A stretch of DNA of 64,000 nucleotides from contig NZ_CP029562.1 of assembly GCF_004136315.1 (NCBI RefSeq), forward strand, positions 744,001 through 808,000, given 5' to 3'. Positions 6,765-16,249 of the stretch are shown here, in pieces. Positions within the stretch are counted from its first letter, which is position 1; every line of letters begins with the position of its first letter. Under the pieces are notes generated by a model, which did no database searches, was not told the origin of the DNA, and saw only the letters and a program-made list of their open reading frames with translations. This DNA comes from Mesorhizobium sp. Pch-S (GTDB lineage Bacteria > Pseudomonadota > Alphaproteobacteria > Rhizobiales > Rhizobiaceae). The translations under genes were made by a program, and so were the position numbers.

Positions 6765-9031
6765 TGCGCCGGCCTTCCAATCAGGCCGACCGGCGCCGAT
6801 GCGGCGATCCGGACGTCCCTGCCAACAGCACATGAGCCGCCGGCCAGCCGCATGGCATTGGCGATGACGATGATCGAGGACAGCGACATGGCAATCGCGG
6901 CGATCAGCGGCGTGACATAGCCAAAGATGGCGATGGGCACCGCGACGAAATTGTAGGCGATTGCAAAGGCCAGATTCTGCCGGATCAGCCGGCCAGCCCT
7001 GCATGAGATCTCCAGCGCAAAGGGGATCACGGCAAGGCTCTCACGCAGGAAGACGAAATCGGCGGCGTTGCGACCGATATCGGCGGCGGTCGCCGGCGCC
7101 ATGGAGACATGGGCGGCAGCCAGCGCTGGCGCATCGTTCAAACCATCGCCAACCATGAGAACCCTGCGGCCGCTGTCGGCAAACGCAGCGATGCGCGCCA
7201 CCTTTTCGCCCGGCAGCATGCCGGAACGATAAGCATCGATGCCGAGCTGCCTGGCTATAGGTCTTGCATTGGCGTCATGGTCACCGGTCAGCATCTCCAC
7301 AGCCAGGCCTTGCCCTGACAATTCGGTCACGGTTTGGGCCGCGCCGGCGCGCAGCCTGTCCTCGCAGACGAAACTGGCGCGCGGGATACCGTCGCATGTC
7401 AGAACGGTGCCGATTGCTTCGTTGCCATCCCTGAGCGCCCATTGCGCCCGGCCAAGACGCCAGACGGCGCCGTTCATCGACGCTTCCAGCCCGAAGCCGG
7501 GAATTTCGCTGACGGTTGCCGAAAGGTCGCGCTGGAGCGATATACCTGGACAGGCATCCGCGATGGCACGAGCGACGGGATGCCTGGAATGCGCCGCCAG
7601 TTGTGCAGCCACGGCCATGTCGCTGGATGCGATCCGGTCGCCGTTCACCAGCCTGGGCGTCCCGAGCGTCAGGGTGCCGGTCTTGTCGAACACCACCATG
7701 TCGATACCGGCGAGCCGTTCCATCGCCGAACCGTCCTTGACCATGATGCCGCGTTCGAACAGACGGCGTGCGGCCACAACCTGCACGATCGGCACAGCCA
7801 GGCCGAGCGCACAGGGACAGGTGATGATGAGCACGGCAATGGCGATGGTGATCGCCCGGTGCCAGTCGCCCGAAACGACCATCCAGCCGATGAAGGTGAG
7901 CAGCGCGGTCAGATGCACGACCGGCGCATAGAGCGCGGATGCCCGATCAGCGATACGACGGTAGAGCGCCCGGCCGCCTTCCGCGGCCTCCATCAGCCGC
8001 ACCATCTCGGCCAGGAAGGAATCCTGCGCCACGGCGGTCGCCCGAACCGTCAGCGCACCGGTGAGGTTCAACGTACCTGCCTCCAGCACGGCGCCGCGGT
8101 CTACCGCCTGCGGCTCGCTTTCACCGTTGACCAGGGACCGGTCGACTTCGGAAGTACCCTGCGTGACAAGGGCATCGACCGGCACGCGCTCACCGGGAGC
8201 GACGAGGATCACGTCGCCTTTGGCGATCTCCTCGACCGGCATGTAGCTCAGCGAACCATCGCCGGCGACAACCGTGGCGCCGCGCGCCGCCAGCCGCCTC
8301 AGGCCGCTCACCGCGGTGCGCGCCTTCTCTCGCATGACGTGGTCGAGCGTGCGACCGATCAGCAGAAAGAACAGCAGCGACACCGACGCGTCGAAATAGG
8401 CATGCGGGCCATGGTTGACCGTCTCGTAGAGACTGAGGCCATAAGCGAGCGTGATGCCGACCGCGATCGGCACATCCATGTTCATGCGGCCATGGCTGAG
8501 TGCATTCCAGGCCGAGCGGAAATAGATGCGGCCGGCAAAGACGAGCGCGGGGATGGCGATCAGTGCCGAGACCCAATGGAAGAGGTCGCGCGTTGCATCC
8601 GTCGCGCCGGACCACACGGAGACAGACAGCAGCATGATGTTGGTCGCGGCGAAACCGGATATGGCGACGGCGCGGATCAGTTCGGCCAGCACCGGGTCCT
8701 TGCCAGTGTCGTTTTCGCGGTCGAACAGATGCGCTTCGTAACCAAGCCCGGAAAGTGTCGCGACCAGTGGCGGAAGTTCTCCTTCGCGCAGCCGCACGGA
8801 GACCCGTTTGGTCGACAGGTTCACGCGCGCGCCAGCCACGCCCGGCAATTTCTGCAAGGCGGTCTCGACGGTGCCGATGCAGGCAGCGCAATGCACGCCG
8901 GGGACAGCGAAGTCGACCTGCGAAAGCCCTCCGCCGAGCGCACGGCTGGCAAGCCTGATCTCGTCGACGGATGGGGCGCCGGCTTGATCGAGGTCGAGCG
9001 CGGATTCGATGCCCGGTGCGCAGCAGCTCAC
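6761..9031 (-). CDS. fixI: Copper-transporting P-type ATPase CcoI/FixI
   Basis: A 756-residue P1B ATPase that supplies copper for cbb3 oxidase assembly. Order of features: an N-terminal heavy-metal-associated domain with the CAAC site (VPGVHCAACIGTVE), paired membrane helices, the actuator domain, the intramembrane CPC motif (ITCPCALGLAVP), the phosphorylation site DKTGTLTLG, and the hinge GDGLNDAPAL. The N-terminus also has MSCCAPG, common in the FixI group. It overlaps fixH and fixS by 4 bp on either side, so the operon is translationally coupled. Confidence 0.95.
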   Translation of the reverse strand: MSCCAPGIESALDLDQAGAPSVDEIRLASRALGGGLSQVDFAVPGVHCAACIGTVETALQKLPGVAGARVNLSTKRVSVRLREGELPPLVATLSGLGYEAHLFDRENDTGKDPVLAELIRAVAISGFAATNIMLLSVSVWSGATDATRDLFHWVSALIAIPALVFAGRIYFRSAWNALSHGRMNMDVPIAVGITLAYGLSLYETVNHGPHAYFDASVSLLFFLLIGRTLDHVMREKARTAVSGLRRLAARGATVVAGDGSLSYMPVEEIAKGDVILVAPGERVPVDALVTQGTSEVDRSLVNGESEPQAVDRGAVLEAGTLNLTGALTVRATAVAQDSFLAEMVRLMEAAEGGRALYRRIADRASALYAPVVHLTALLTFIGWMVVSGDWHRAITIAIAVLIITCPCALGLAVPIVQVVAARRLFERGIMVKDGSAMERLAGIDMVVFDKTGTLTLGTPRLVNGDRIASSDMAVAAQLAAHSRHPVARAIADACPGISLQRDLSATVSEIPGFGLEASMNGAVWRLGRAQWALRDGNEAIGTVLTCDGIPRASFVCEDRLRAGAAQTVTELSGQGLAVEMLTGDHDANARPIARQLGIDAYRSGMLPGEKVARIAAFADSGRRVLMVGDGLNDAPALAAAHVSMAPATAADIGRNAADFVFLRESLAVIPFALEISCRAGRLIRQNLAFAIAYNFVAVPIAIFGYVTPLIAAIAMSLSSIIVIANAMRLAGGSCAVGRDVRIAASAPVGLIGRPAQ

Positions 9032-9524
9032 TGGATTGCTCCGCCACGCACAAAGACACGCTGCACCAACCGGTACGGCGAGCCGCGCCCGACATCGGCA
9101 TCGACCTCGATGATCCAGGCACCGTCGCGCACCGCCTGCCTGGCGCTGAAAGCCCCGCCCGGCTCCGGCGCAAGTTCGACCGCGCGGTCCTCGGCATCAT
9201 AGGCAGGATGCCGGAGCGTTACCTTCACGCCGGCGGGGATGACGGGCCTGCCGGCGGCATCGACCAGCACATAGCGGATCATGCCATCGGCGACCGTCAG
9301 CTTGCTTTGCCAATGCAGCGCCGCCTGCGCACGTCCCTCCTCCGCCTTCCTGTTGAACTGCTGGCTGGCGACATAGCTGTTCTGCACCACAAGACCGGTC
9401 CAGCTCGACCGCGCCAGCGTGGCCATCGTCATGTTGACGGCGATGATGACACCGAAGAGGTGAGGGTGATGATCAGCATGTGGCGGCCGGTGAATTCACC
9501 GGTGGAGCGACGGCGTGTGCTCAT
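9028..9524 (-). pseudogene. fixH: FixH/CcoH cbb3 assembly protein, frame broken near 9455
   Basis: The C-terminal 134 codons (9028-9432) encode a standard FixH: SWTGLVVQNSYVASQQFN followed by the periplasmic immunoglobulin-like region. The expected N-terminus lies in another frame. Starting at the ATG at 9524, which forms ATGA with the fixG stop, the frame reads MSTRRRSTGEFTGRHMLII and then shifts and reaches a stop at about 9429. Adding one base near 9455 restores the membrane helix with FGVIIAVNMTMA and joins the two parts into one protein of about 165 residues. The defect looks like one missing T in a TTCTTC-like stretch. It could be a real mutation or a base-calling error. Confidence 0.85.
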
Positions 9525-11080
9525 CTCGATGCCTCCGGGGCGATGAAATTGGCGTCATAGCTGGCAGTCTCGGCGCCCCCAGCATCCCTGGCGACGAAGC
9601 GGAAGGCAGTGCTGCCGGGCCGCACCAGATCGCGCGCCTGCCGCACGTAGATTTTGAGCGATTTCAGCCGGTCCGGCTCGACCTCGACGACGAGCGTTTC
9701 GCCTTCCGCCTGCTCGGTGCCGACGGCGTTCATGGCGCTCCCCTGCAACCCCTCCAGCGTGATCCGGATGGTGCGCGGCTCGGGGATCATGTTGAGCAGC
9801 TTGACGGTGTAGCCATTGCGGATGGCGCCGTCCGACAGCACCACGAACTGCGGATTGCGATCATGCAGGACATTGAGCTGCAACCGTTCGCGCGTCAGCA
9901 GCGCATACAGCATGGCAAGGCCGATCAAGGCCCACACCGCTGTGTAGACGAAGGTACGCGGCCTGAAGATCTTGCCAAGATGGAACTGGGCGACCCTCTC
10001 CGAGAGACGCCCACCGGGCTGCCTGACCAGGGCCGGCTCGATCGCATGGGCGCCGTAGCCGGTGGCGAGCGCCATGTTGGCGTTGTAGTCGTTCAACGTC
10101 GCATAGGCGATCAGCCCGCGCTCCTTGCCGATCTTGTCCATGACGCCGTCGCAGGCGTCGATGCAGAGCGCGCAGGTGATGCATTCGAGCTGCTGGCCGT
10201 CACGGATGTCGATGCCCATCGGGCAGACCGCGACGCAGGCGTTGCAGTCGACGCAATCGCCGACACTCTCGCCGGCAGCAAGCGCCTTCTTGGCGTGGCG
10301 TGAACGCGGTTCGCCACGCCAGTCATTGTAGGTGACGGTAAGCGAGTTCTCATCGAGCATCGCCGCCTGGATGCGCGGCCACGGGCACATGTAGGTACAG
10401 ACCTGCTCGCGCATCAGTCCGCCGAAGATGTAGGTGGTGGCGGTCAGCACGGCGATGGTCATGTAGGCGACGGCGGCGGCCTGGCCGGTCAGCACCTCGC
10501 CGAGCAGCGTCGGCGCATCGGCGAAATAGAATATCCAGGCACCGCCGGTGGCGATGGCGATCAGCAGCCAGATGGTGTGTTTGGCAAAACGTTTGACGAT
10601 CTTGCCGGCTGTCCAGGGAGCTGCGTCCAGCTTGATACGGGCATTGCGGTCGCCCTCGATGGCGCGCTCGACCACGAGAAAGAGATCGACCCAGACGGTC
10701 TGCGGACAGGCATAGCCGCACCAGGCGCGGCCGACCGTCGACGTGATCAGGAACAGGCCGATGCCCGCCATCACCAGCAGGCCGGCGACGAAGAAGAACT
10801 CCTGCGGCCAGATCTCGATGAAGAAGAAATAGAAACGGCGGTTGGCGAGATCGACGAGCACGGCCTGGTCGGGCGCATAGGGACCACGATCCCAGCGCAG
10901 CCAGGGCGTCAGGTAGTAGATGCCCAGCGTGATCGCCATGACGATCCACTTGAAGCGGCGGAATTGGCCGGAGGCGCGCTTGGGAAAGATCTTCCTGCGC
11001 GCTGCATAGAGAGGCTGGCGGATCCTGGCGGAATTGACCGCCTCCGCTTCCAGCCTTTCGATCTCCTCGACATCGAGCAT
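9521..11080 (-). CDS. fixG: cbb3 oxidase accessory iron-sulfur protein CcoG/FixG
   Basis: About 519 residues. It is a polytopic membrane protein with a cytoplasmic ferredoxin domain carrying two [4Fe-4S] motifs (CVDCNACVAVCP and CITCALCIDACD, about residues 255-295). An earlier CGYACPQTVW and MCPWPRIQ are typical of FixG/RdxA. A C-terminal immunoglobulin-like domain follows the last helix. FixG reduces copper for delivery to cbb3 oxidase. The start is the ATG at 11080; an adjacent GTG at 11083 is possible. An FNR/FixK box lies about 55 bp upstream, so this begins the second operon of the island. Confidence 0.93.
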   Translation of the reverse strand: MLDVEEIERLEAEAVNSARIRQPLYAARRKIFPKRASGQFRRFKWIVMAITLGIYYLTPWLRWDRGPYAPDQAVLVDLANRRFYFFFIEIWPQEFFFVAGLLVMAGIGLFLITSTVGRAWCGYACPQTVWVDLFLVVERAIEGDRNARIKLDAAPWTAGKIVKRFAKHTIWLLIAIATGGAWIFYFADAPTLLGEVLTGQAAAVAYMTIAVLTATTYIFGGLMREQVCTYMCPWPRIQAAMLDENSLTVTYNDWRGEPRSRHAKKALAAGESVGDCVDCNACVAVCPMGIDIRDGQQLECITCALCIDACDGVMDKIGKERGLIAYATLNDYNANMALATGYGAHAIEPALVRQPGGRLSERVAQFHLGKIFRPRTFVYTAVWALIGLAMLYALLTRERLQLNVLHDRNPQFVVLSDGAIRNGYTVKLLNMIPEPRTIRITLEGLQGSAMNAVGTEQAEGETLVVEVEPDRLKSLKIYVRQARDLVRPGSTAFRFVARDAGGAETASYDANFIAPEASR

Positions 11081-11132
11081 CACGCATTCCCACGCTTCTC
11101 ACCCTGCATGCGCCTGCCTGGGTGGATTTGCC

Positions 11133-11146
11133 TTGACCGAGATCAA
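11133..11146. promoter_or_regulatory. FNR/FixK box upstream of fixGHIS
   Basis: TTGAC-CGAG-ATCAA matches the TTGAT-N4-ATCAA consensus at 9 of 10 fixed positions. It lies between the fixP stop (11224) and the fixG start (11080), so fixGHIS has its own microaerobic promoter. Confidence 0.85.
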
Positions 11147-11223
11147 GCGGTCGGTGTGCTGTCGGGACCCGCCTTTCGACGGGTCCCGTCGCTGGGCCCC
11201 AGGGGAACAGATTTAGGCGGACC

Positions 11224-12087
11224 CTATTCCCCTCCCCCCAGCGAATGCACATAGACGGCCAGTTCCTTGACCTTGATGTCGCCCAGCCTCGCGCCCCAGG
11301 CCGGCATGACGCCGTTTCTGGGTGCCCTCACCTGCTGGGCGATGGCATGCTCGCCGGACCCGTAGAGCCAGATCGCATCGGTCAGGTCCGGCGCACCGAG
11401 CTCGCGGTTGCCCTTGGCGTTGGCGCCGTGGCAGACGGCGCAGTTGTCCGCGAAGACCTTGGCGCCGGGCTCGACTTTCGCGGGGTCGCTGACCGGCCCC
11501 GACAGGCTCGCCACGTAGGTGCTGACATCGCCGATCTGGCCGGCACTGAGCATTTCGGCAAAGGCAGGCATCTCCGAGGTGCGGGTGTCCGGATCGTCGG
11601 CGAAGCGGATGCCGTGGGTGATGGTCTTGTGGATCTGGTCGGCCGAGCCGCCCCACAGCCATTCGTCGTCGTTGAGGTTGGGAAAACCGGGCGACCCTTG
11701 CGCGCCCGAACCATGGCACTGCACGCAGTTCACGCGGAACGTCGCGGCGCCGGCAGCGGCGGCGAAGTCGCGCAGGCTGCCATCGGCTTCGATCTCATCC
11801 ACCGTTTTGGCCTTGATCGCGGCGATGTATTTTTCCTGGGCAGCACTGGCGGCCGCCAGTTCCTGCTTGACCTCGCCGCGGCTCGAATAGGCGAGCACGC
11901 CGCTGGTGGCCGATGTCAGAAGCGGCCATGCCGGATAAGCGACGGTGTAGCCGATGGCCCAGATGACCGTCGCGTAGAACGTCCACAGCCACCAGCGCGG
12001 CATCGGGTTGTCGAGTTCGCGGATGCCGTCCCATTCATGGCCGGTGGTCGAAACGCCGGAAACCTCATCGATGTGTTTTTCGGTCAT
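11224..12087 (-). CDS. fixP: cbb3-type cytochrome c oxidase subunit III (dihaem CcoP/FixP)
   Basis: A 287-residue subunit with an N-terminal region containing membrane helices (about residues 32-65) and two periplasmic cytochrome c domains. Haem sites are CVQCH at 121-125 and CAVCH at 216-220, with likely axial methionines in the MPAF and MPAWG segments. It passes electrons from the soluble c-type donor to FixO and FixN. Its ATG overlaps the fixQ stop in ATGA. Length and layout are normal for rhizobial FixP. Confidence 0.95.
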   Translation of the reverse strand: MTEKHIDEVSGVSTTGHEWDGIRELDNPMPRWWLWTFYATVIWAIGYTVAYPAWPLLTSATSGVLAYSSRGEVKQELAAASAAQEKYIAAIKAKTVDEIEADGSLRDFAAAAGAATFRVNCVQCHGSGAQGSPGFPNLNDDEWLWGGSADQIHKTITHGIRFADDPDTRTSEMPAFAEMLSAGQIGDVSTYVASLSGPVSDPAKVEPGAKVFADNCAVCHGANAKGNRELGAPDLTDAIWLYGSGEHAIAQQVRAPRNGVMPAWGARLGDIKVKELAVYVHSLGGGE

Positions 12088-12242
12088 GGCTTGTCGTCCT
12101 CGAACGGGATCCTGGCTGCCGCGTCGGCATGCTTCCTGCTGCCGGGGCGAAGGGTGAAGAGCACCACGCCGACAAAGAAGACGGTCATGCCGAGCAGCCC
12201 CCAGCTGTCGGCGAAGTGGCGCATGGCTGTGTAGGTTTCCAT
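12084..12242 (-). CDS. fixQ: cbb3 oxidase small subunit CcoQ/FixQ
   Basis: A 52-residue single-helix protein starting METYTAMRHFADSWGLLGM, with one membrane segment at about residues 14-30 and a basic, then acidic tail. It lies between fixO and fixP, with a 4-bp overlap into fixP and a GAGGCG ribosome binding site upstream. FixQ stabilises the oxidase complex. It is short enough to be missed by an ORF length cut-off, but the position and sequence are characteristic. Confidence 0.92.
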   Translation of the reverse strand: METYTAMRHFADSWGLLGMTVFFVGVVLFTLRPGSRKHADAAARIPFEDDKP

Positions 12243-12254
12243 CTCGCGCCTCCG

Positions 12255-12986
12255 TCAGCGGTAGCCGGCGGCTTCGTCATAGGTCGAGAAATCGACCAGA
12301 GTGCCGAGCATCTGCAGATAGGCGACCAGCGCGTCCATCTCCGTCACCTTCTGCGGATTGCCGTCGAAGTCGCCTGTTTTGGCTTTCGGATAGCGCTTCG
12401 AGAGGGCGGAGGTGTCGGCATCGGGATTGGCCTGGGCGACGAGATCGGCTTCCGCGTTGTCGATCATCTCCTGCGTGTAAGGAACACCGACATCGACATT
12501 GGCGACGAGCTGCGTGGAGAAGCCCTTCGGCGACAGCGGCACGTCCTTCAGGAAGGCGTAGCGCGGCATGATCGATTCCGGCACCACCGAGCGCGGATCG
12601 CTGAGATGCTGGACATGCCATTCGTTGGAATAGCGGTCACCGACGCGTGCGAGGTCCGGCCCGGTCCGCTTCGACCCCCACTGGAAAGGATGGTCGTACA
12701 TCGACTCCGCCGCCAGGCTGTAGTGGCCGTAGCGCTCGACCTCGTCGCGGAAAGGCCGGATCATCTGGCTGTGGCAGAGATAGCAGCCTTCGCGGATGTA
12801 GATGTTGCGGCCTGCCAGCTCCAGCGGCGAATAGGGCCGCATGCCTTCCACCTTCTCGATGGTGTTCTCGAGATAGAACAGCGGCGCAATCTCGACGATG
12901 CCGCCGATGGTGACGACCAGGAACGAGCCGACGAGCAGCAGCGTCGCGTTGCGCTCGATGAGAGCGTGTTTGTCCATCAAAGCCAT
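12255..12986 (-). CDS. fixO: cbb3-type cytochrome c oxidase subunit II (monohaem CcoO/FixO)
   Basis: A 243-residue subunit with an N-terminal membrane anchor (about residues 14-33) and one c-type haem site, CYLCH at 68-72, in the periplasmic domain. The later block [14 protein letters not shown] is typical of FixO. It carries electrons from FixP to the catalytic subunit. The ATG at 12986 has AGGAG 7 bp upstream; the ATG three codons further in is less well placed. It sits 10 bp downstream of fixN. Confidence 0.95.
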   Translation of the reverse strand: MALMDKHALIERNATLLLVGSFLVVTIGGIVEIAPLFYLENTIEKVEGMRPYSPLELAGRNIYIREGCYLCHSQMIRPFRDEVERYGHYSLAAESMYDHPFQWGSKRTGPDLARVGDRYSNEWHVQHLSDPRSVVPESIMPRYAFLKDVPLSPKGFSTQLVANVDVGVPYTQEMIDNAEADLVAQANPDADTSALSKRYPKAKTGDFDGNPQKVTEMDALVAYLQMLGTLVDFSTYDEAAGYR

Positions 12987-12996
12987 TTGAGAACTC

Positions 12997-14607
12997 CTAT
13001 GCGGCCGGCTGCAGGGCGGGCGTCGTGCCGGTGGTCGGCACCTCCTCGCGCTGGTGGCCGCGAATGGTCATGAAGATGTTCCAGGCCATGATCACCACGC
13101 CGGAGAGATAAAGCGCGCCGCCAAAGGCGCGCATGACGTAGTAGGGGTGCATGGCAGCGACGGACTCGGCGAAGGAATAGATCAGGAAGCCCTGCTCATC
13201 GTATTCACGCCACATCAGGCCCTGCATGATGCCCGACACCCACATGGAGGCCGCGTAGATGACGATGCCGAGCGTCGCCAGCCAGAAGTGCCAGTTGACC
13301 ATGCGCACCGAATAAAGGCGCTCGCGGTTCCACAGGCGCGGCACCATGAAATAGACCGCTCCGAAGGAGATCAGACCGTTCCAGCCGAGCGCGCCGGAAT
13401 GCACGTGGCCGATGGTCCAGTCGGTGTAGTGGGACAGCGAGTTGACGGCCTTGATCGACATCATCGGCCCTTCGAAGGTGGCCATGCCGTAGAAGGCCAC
13501 CGCCGTCACCATCATGCGGACGATCGGGTCGGTGCGCAGCTTGTCCCAAGCGCCGGAGAGCGTCATCAGGCCGTTGATCATGCCGCCCCAGGACGGCATC
13601 CACAGCATGATCGAGAACACCATGCCCAGCGTCTGCGCCCAATCGGGCAACGCCGTATAGTGCAGGTGATGCGGCCCGGCCCAGATGTACATGAAGATCA
13701 GGGACCAGAAGTGGATGATGGACAGCCGATAGGAATAGACCGGCCGGTTCACCTGCTTGGGGATGAAATAATACATCATGCCGAGGAAGCCGGCGGTGAG
13801 GAAGAAGCCGACCGCGTTGTGGCCGTACCACCATTGCGTCAGCGCATCCTGCACGCCGGAAAACAGCGAATAGCTCTTCGACCCGAGGAAGGAGGCGGGC
13901 ACCGCCAGGTTGTTGACCACGTGCAGCATCGCGATGGTCACGATGAAGGACAGATAGAACCAGTTGGCGACGTAGATATGCGGTTCCTTGCGCTTCAGGA
14001 TGGTGCCGAGGAAGACGGCCAGATAGGCAACCCAGACGACGGTCAGGAACAGATCGATGTACCACTCCGGCTCGGCGTATTCGCGGCTCTGGGTGATACC
14101 GAGCAGATAACCGGTGGCGGCCATCACGATGAAGAGCTGGTAGCCCCAGAACACGTACCAGGCGAGATTGCCACCGAAGAGGCGCGCACGGCAGGTGCGC
14201 TGCACGACGTAGAAGGAGGTCGCGATCAGCGCGTTGCCGCCGAAGGCAAAGATGACCGCCGAGGTGTGCAGCGGCCGCATGCGGCCGAAGTTGAACCAGG
14301 GCTCCAGGTTGAGGTCGGGAAAGGCGAGCTGCAGCGCGATGACGACGCCGACCAGCAGCCCGACCAGCGCCCAGAAAACCGTGGCGATGGCCCCGTAGCG
14401 GATGGGGCCGTCCATATAGGCGGATTGATCCACCGGCGGTTCCGGCTCGAAACTGACGTTGCGCAGCAGCACGATGGTGCCGATGGCCAGCACGGCGAAC
14501 AGCACCCACATGTGCGCGCGGAACGGAGCGTCGGCGGCGAAGCCGGCGCCGAGCAGCGCCAGGAACGTCGCCAGGCTCATCCAGGCAATTTCGGCTCCAT
14601 ATCTCAT
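12997..14607 (-). CDS. fixN: cbb3-type cytochrome c oxidase catalytic subunit I (CcoN/FixN)
   Basis: A 536-residue integral membrane haem-copper oxidase subunit with about 12 or more helices. It reduces O2 at high affinity at the haem b3-CuB centre. Visible family blocks include [34 protein letters not shown] with the CuB-ligand region, and [16 protein letters not shown] place the start at the ATG at 14607, which has a GAGGG site upstream and gives the usual length. The frame stays open to 15000, but that extension contains the FNR box and runs over the hemerythrin-like gene. First gene of fixNOQP. Confidence 0.95.
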   Translation of the reverse strand: MRYGAEIAWMSLATFLALLGAGFAADAPFRAHMWVLFAVLAIGTIVLLRNVSFEPEPPVDQSAYMDGPIRYGAIATVFWALVGLLVGVVIALQLAFPDLNLEPWFNFGRMRPLHTSAVIFAFGGNALIATSFYVVQRTCRARLFGGNLAWYVFWGYQLFIVMAATGYLLGITQSREYAEPEWYIDLFLTVVWVAYLAVFLGTILKRKEPHIYVANWFYLSFIVTIAMLHVVNNLAVPASFLGSKSYSLFSGVQDALTQWWYGHNAVGFFLTAGFLGMMYYFIPKQVNRPVYSYRLSIIHFWSLIFMYIWAGPHHLHYTALPDWAQTLGMVFSIMLWMPSWGGMINGLMTLSGAWDKLRTDPIVRMMVTAVAFYGMATFEGPMMSIKAVNSLSHYTDWTIGHVHSGALGWNGLISFGAVYFMVPRLWNRERLYSVRMVNWHFWLATLGIVIYAASMWVSGIMQGLMWREYDEQGFLIYSFAESVAAMHPYYVMRAFGGALYLSGVVIMAWNIFMTIRGHQREEVPTTGTTPALQPAA

Positions 14608-14695
14608 CGAGCGATCCCTCGGCTTGTCCAGCATCGAGACCACATCCCCATGCGGTCTTTCCTGCCCCGTTTCCGACAAAGCGCAGGCGTCCGCC

Positions 14696-14709
14696 TTGAT
14701 CCAGGTCAA
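14696..14709. promoter_or_regulatory. FNR/FixK box between fixN and the hemerythrin-like gene
   Basis: TTGAT-CCAG-GTCAA matches the consensus at 9 of 10 fixed positions. It lies 89 bp upstream of the fixN ATG and 59 bp upstream of the GTG of the divergent hemerythrin-like gene, so it could act on one or both. Confidence 0.82.
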
Positions 14710-14767
14710 AGCCTCGCCCGGCTCGACACGCCAGTCTGGGCAAGGAAAAAGACGCGGAGGATCGTTT

Positions 14768-15277
14768 GTGCGGCGCGAATGGCTTGTAAAAACCGTAACG
14801 GCTCGCAGATCGCCGAAGCATCGCGCAGCGGTGCTTGAGCTAAACCGGCCAAGACATCCGGCGCTGGTCATCCAGCGCGTGCATGAAGACAAGCTCGCTC
14901 TGTGCGCAGCGCTGGAAACGATCGCCGATGCCTTGCCCAATGGCGTGTGCCGGGCCGAGTGCCTGCGCATCGCCAGCCTGCTGCTGCCGCTGCTGCGCAA
15001 GGCGCACGCCTATGAAGAGGACGTGGTTTTCCCTGCCTTCGCCGCCGCTGAAACCGAGGCTGATCCCGACCTGACGATCCGGCGCCTGCGTGCCGAGCAT
15101 GTCGAGGACGAGAGCTTTGCCGACGAAGTGACCGAGATCCTGCTGGCTGTCGGCCATGGCGAACCAATCGGCAACGCAGAGGCCCTGGGCTTCATGCTGC
15201 GGGGATTGTTCGAGACGCTGCGGCGCCACATCGCCTTCGAGCGTGAGCATGTGCTGCCGGCCATCCTGGCCGGCTAG
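14768..15277 (+). CDS. Hemerythrin HHE-domain protein
   Basis: A 169-residue protein whose body is a four-helix HHE cation-binding domain. Putative diiron ligands are in [34 protein letters not shown] and [15 protein letters not shown] choose the GTG at 14768 because GGAGG (14756-14760) precedes it by 7 bp; the frame upstream of it crosses the FNR box and fixN. It is divergent from fixN across an FNR box, which suggests a role in O2 or NO handling under microaerobiosis, for example feeding O2 to the oxidase or protecting against NO. That role is inferred. Its TAG stop lies inside a mosaic repeat. Confidence 0.85.
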   Translation: MRREWLVKTVTARRSPKHRAAVLELNRPRHPALVIQRVHEDKLALCAALETIADALPNGVCRAECLRIASLLLPLLRKAHAYEEDVVFPAFAAAETEADPDLTIRRLRAEHVEDESFADEVTEILLAVGHGEPIGNAEALGFMLRGLFETLRRHIAFEREHVLPAILAG

Positions 15278-15370
15278 AGCATTTTGTAGCCAAGTGGAAT
15301 CAGTTGGCGTTACAAAAATGATACGAAAACAGAAGCTTAGAGCGTTTCCGTGAAAAATGGAAACGCTCCA
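15274..15370 (+). repeat. Mosaic intergenic repeat, copy R1 (modules A+B)
   Basis: Module A (CTAGAGCATTTTGTAGCC through GGCGTTACAAAAATG, 15274-15320) is followed by module B, a hairpin with arms GAGCGTTTCCGT and ACGGAAACGCTC-like sequence (15339-15369). Nearly the same unit occurs at 18205-18308. The repeat begins within the last codons of the hemerythrin-like gene, supplies its TAG stop, and separates it from fnrN. Confidence 0.85.
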
Positions 15371-15374
15371 GGCC

Positions 15375-16103
15375 TCAGTGTCCGGCGCGGGCCTCCAGCC
15401 TTTCACGCCGCGCCACGGTGACGTGGCGGTTGTTCTCGATGCTGATGACGCCATCGGCGCGCAGCTTGGTGAGCTGCCGTGAAACGGTCTCGATGGTGAG
15501 GCCCAGAAAATCGGCGATGTCGGCGCGTGTCAGCGGCAAGTCGAAGGTTACCGTCTCCTCGCCTTCATCCAAGGTCGGGTCGATGTGATTGGCGATCAGC
15601 AGCAGGAAGCTCGCGACCTTCTCCGCAGCCGTCTTGCGGCCAAGCGTCAGCATCCAGTCACGCGCCTCGTCGAGTTCCTTCAGCGTCTGGCGTAACAGCC
15701 GGTTTTCAAGCTCGGGGCTCTGCTTCATCATCCGTTCGATGGCAGCCTTGGGAAAGCTGCACAGCGACACGTTGGTCGCAGCCTCGGCATTGACCGCGCT
15801 TTCGCTCTTGAACGGGCGTCCGAGGAAATCCGGGGCGAACTGCAGGCCGACGATCTGCTGGCGGCCATCGGACAAGGTCTTGGTGAGTTTGACGACGCCG
15901 GCCAGCACGTTGGAGTAATGATCCACCGTCTCCATGTCGCCGACCAGTTCCGCACCCGGTTCGATGGTCTGCTTGGACGAAGCCCTGGCGAGCGTCACCA
16001 GTTGGTCGGAGTCGAGTGCGCCGCAGACACCGCGGTGGCGTGCCTCGCATGCCTGGCAGAGAACCGGAATCCCTGCGGTATGAACGTCCTGTCGCAGGTT
16101 CAT
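15375..16103 (-). CDS. fnrN: Crp/Fnr-family O2 sensor and activator FnrN
   Basis: A 242-residue regulator with an N-terminal cyclic-nucleotide-like beta-roll, a dimerisation helix and a C-terminal winged helix (LPLTRADIADFLGLTIETVSRQ, quoted here only to identify the helix-turn-helix). Cys16, Cys19 and Cys27 (CQACEARHRGVC) plus Cys115 match the four [4Fe-4S] ligands of FNR/FnrN, so the protein should sense O2 directly, unlike FixK. The recognition helix E-x-x-S-R fits TTGAT half-sites. It is divergent from hemN across an FNR box and probably autoregulated, and it is the natural activator of the three boxes in this island. Confidence 0.92.
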   Translation of the reverse strand: MNLRQDVHTAGIPVLCQACEARHRGVCGALDSDQLVTLARASSKQTIEPGAELVGDMETVDHYSNVLAGVVKLTKTLSDGRQQIVGLQFAPDFLGRPFKSESAVNAEAATNVSLCSFPKAAIERMMKQSPELENRLLRQTLKELDEARDWMLTLGRKTAAEKVASFLLLIANHIDPTLDEGEETVTFDLPLTRADIADFLGLTIETVSRQLTKLRADGVISIENNRHVTVARRERLEARAGH

Positions 16104-16189
16104 GCCAATCGCGCCCCCGCGTTGCTTAACCTCTTTCTTTTAGCTCTTCTTGCCCGAGAAATCCCGCGTCAGTTTGTCTCCGATGTGAA

Positions 16190-16203
16190 TTGACATGGAT
16201 CAA
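16190..16203. promoter_or_regulatory. FNR/FixK box between fnrN and hemN
   Basis: TTGAC-ATGG-ATCAA matches the consensus at 9 of 10 fixed positions. It lies in the 146-bp divergent region, 47 bp upstream of the hemN ATG and 87 bp upstream of the fnrN start, consistent with hemN activation and fnrN autoregulation. Confidence 0.85.
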
Positions 16204-16249
16204 GCAGGAGAATTGATGTCTGGCACATGATCAGCGCCAACAGAAATCG

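Noticed and set aside
7334..9202. 622-codon plus-strand frame opposite fixI
   Set aside because: Composition is that of a reverse-complement shadow (Arg, Gln, His, Asp); the minus strand encodes all P1B ATPase motifs.
13054..14838. 594-codon plus-strand frame opposite fixN
   Set aside because: His/Asp/Arg-rich shadow of the helices of FixN, no ribosome site, no domain.
14608..15000. N-terminal extension of FixN to 15000
   Set aside because: It would run over the FNR box and the hemerythrin-like gene; the ATG at 14607 gives the normal length.
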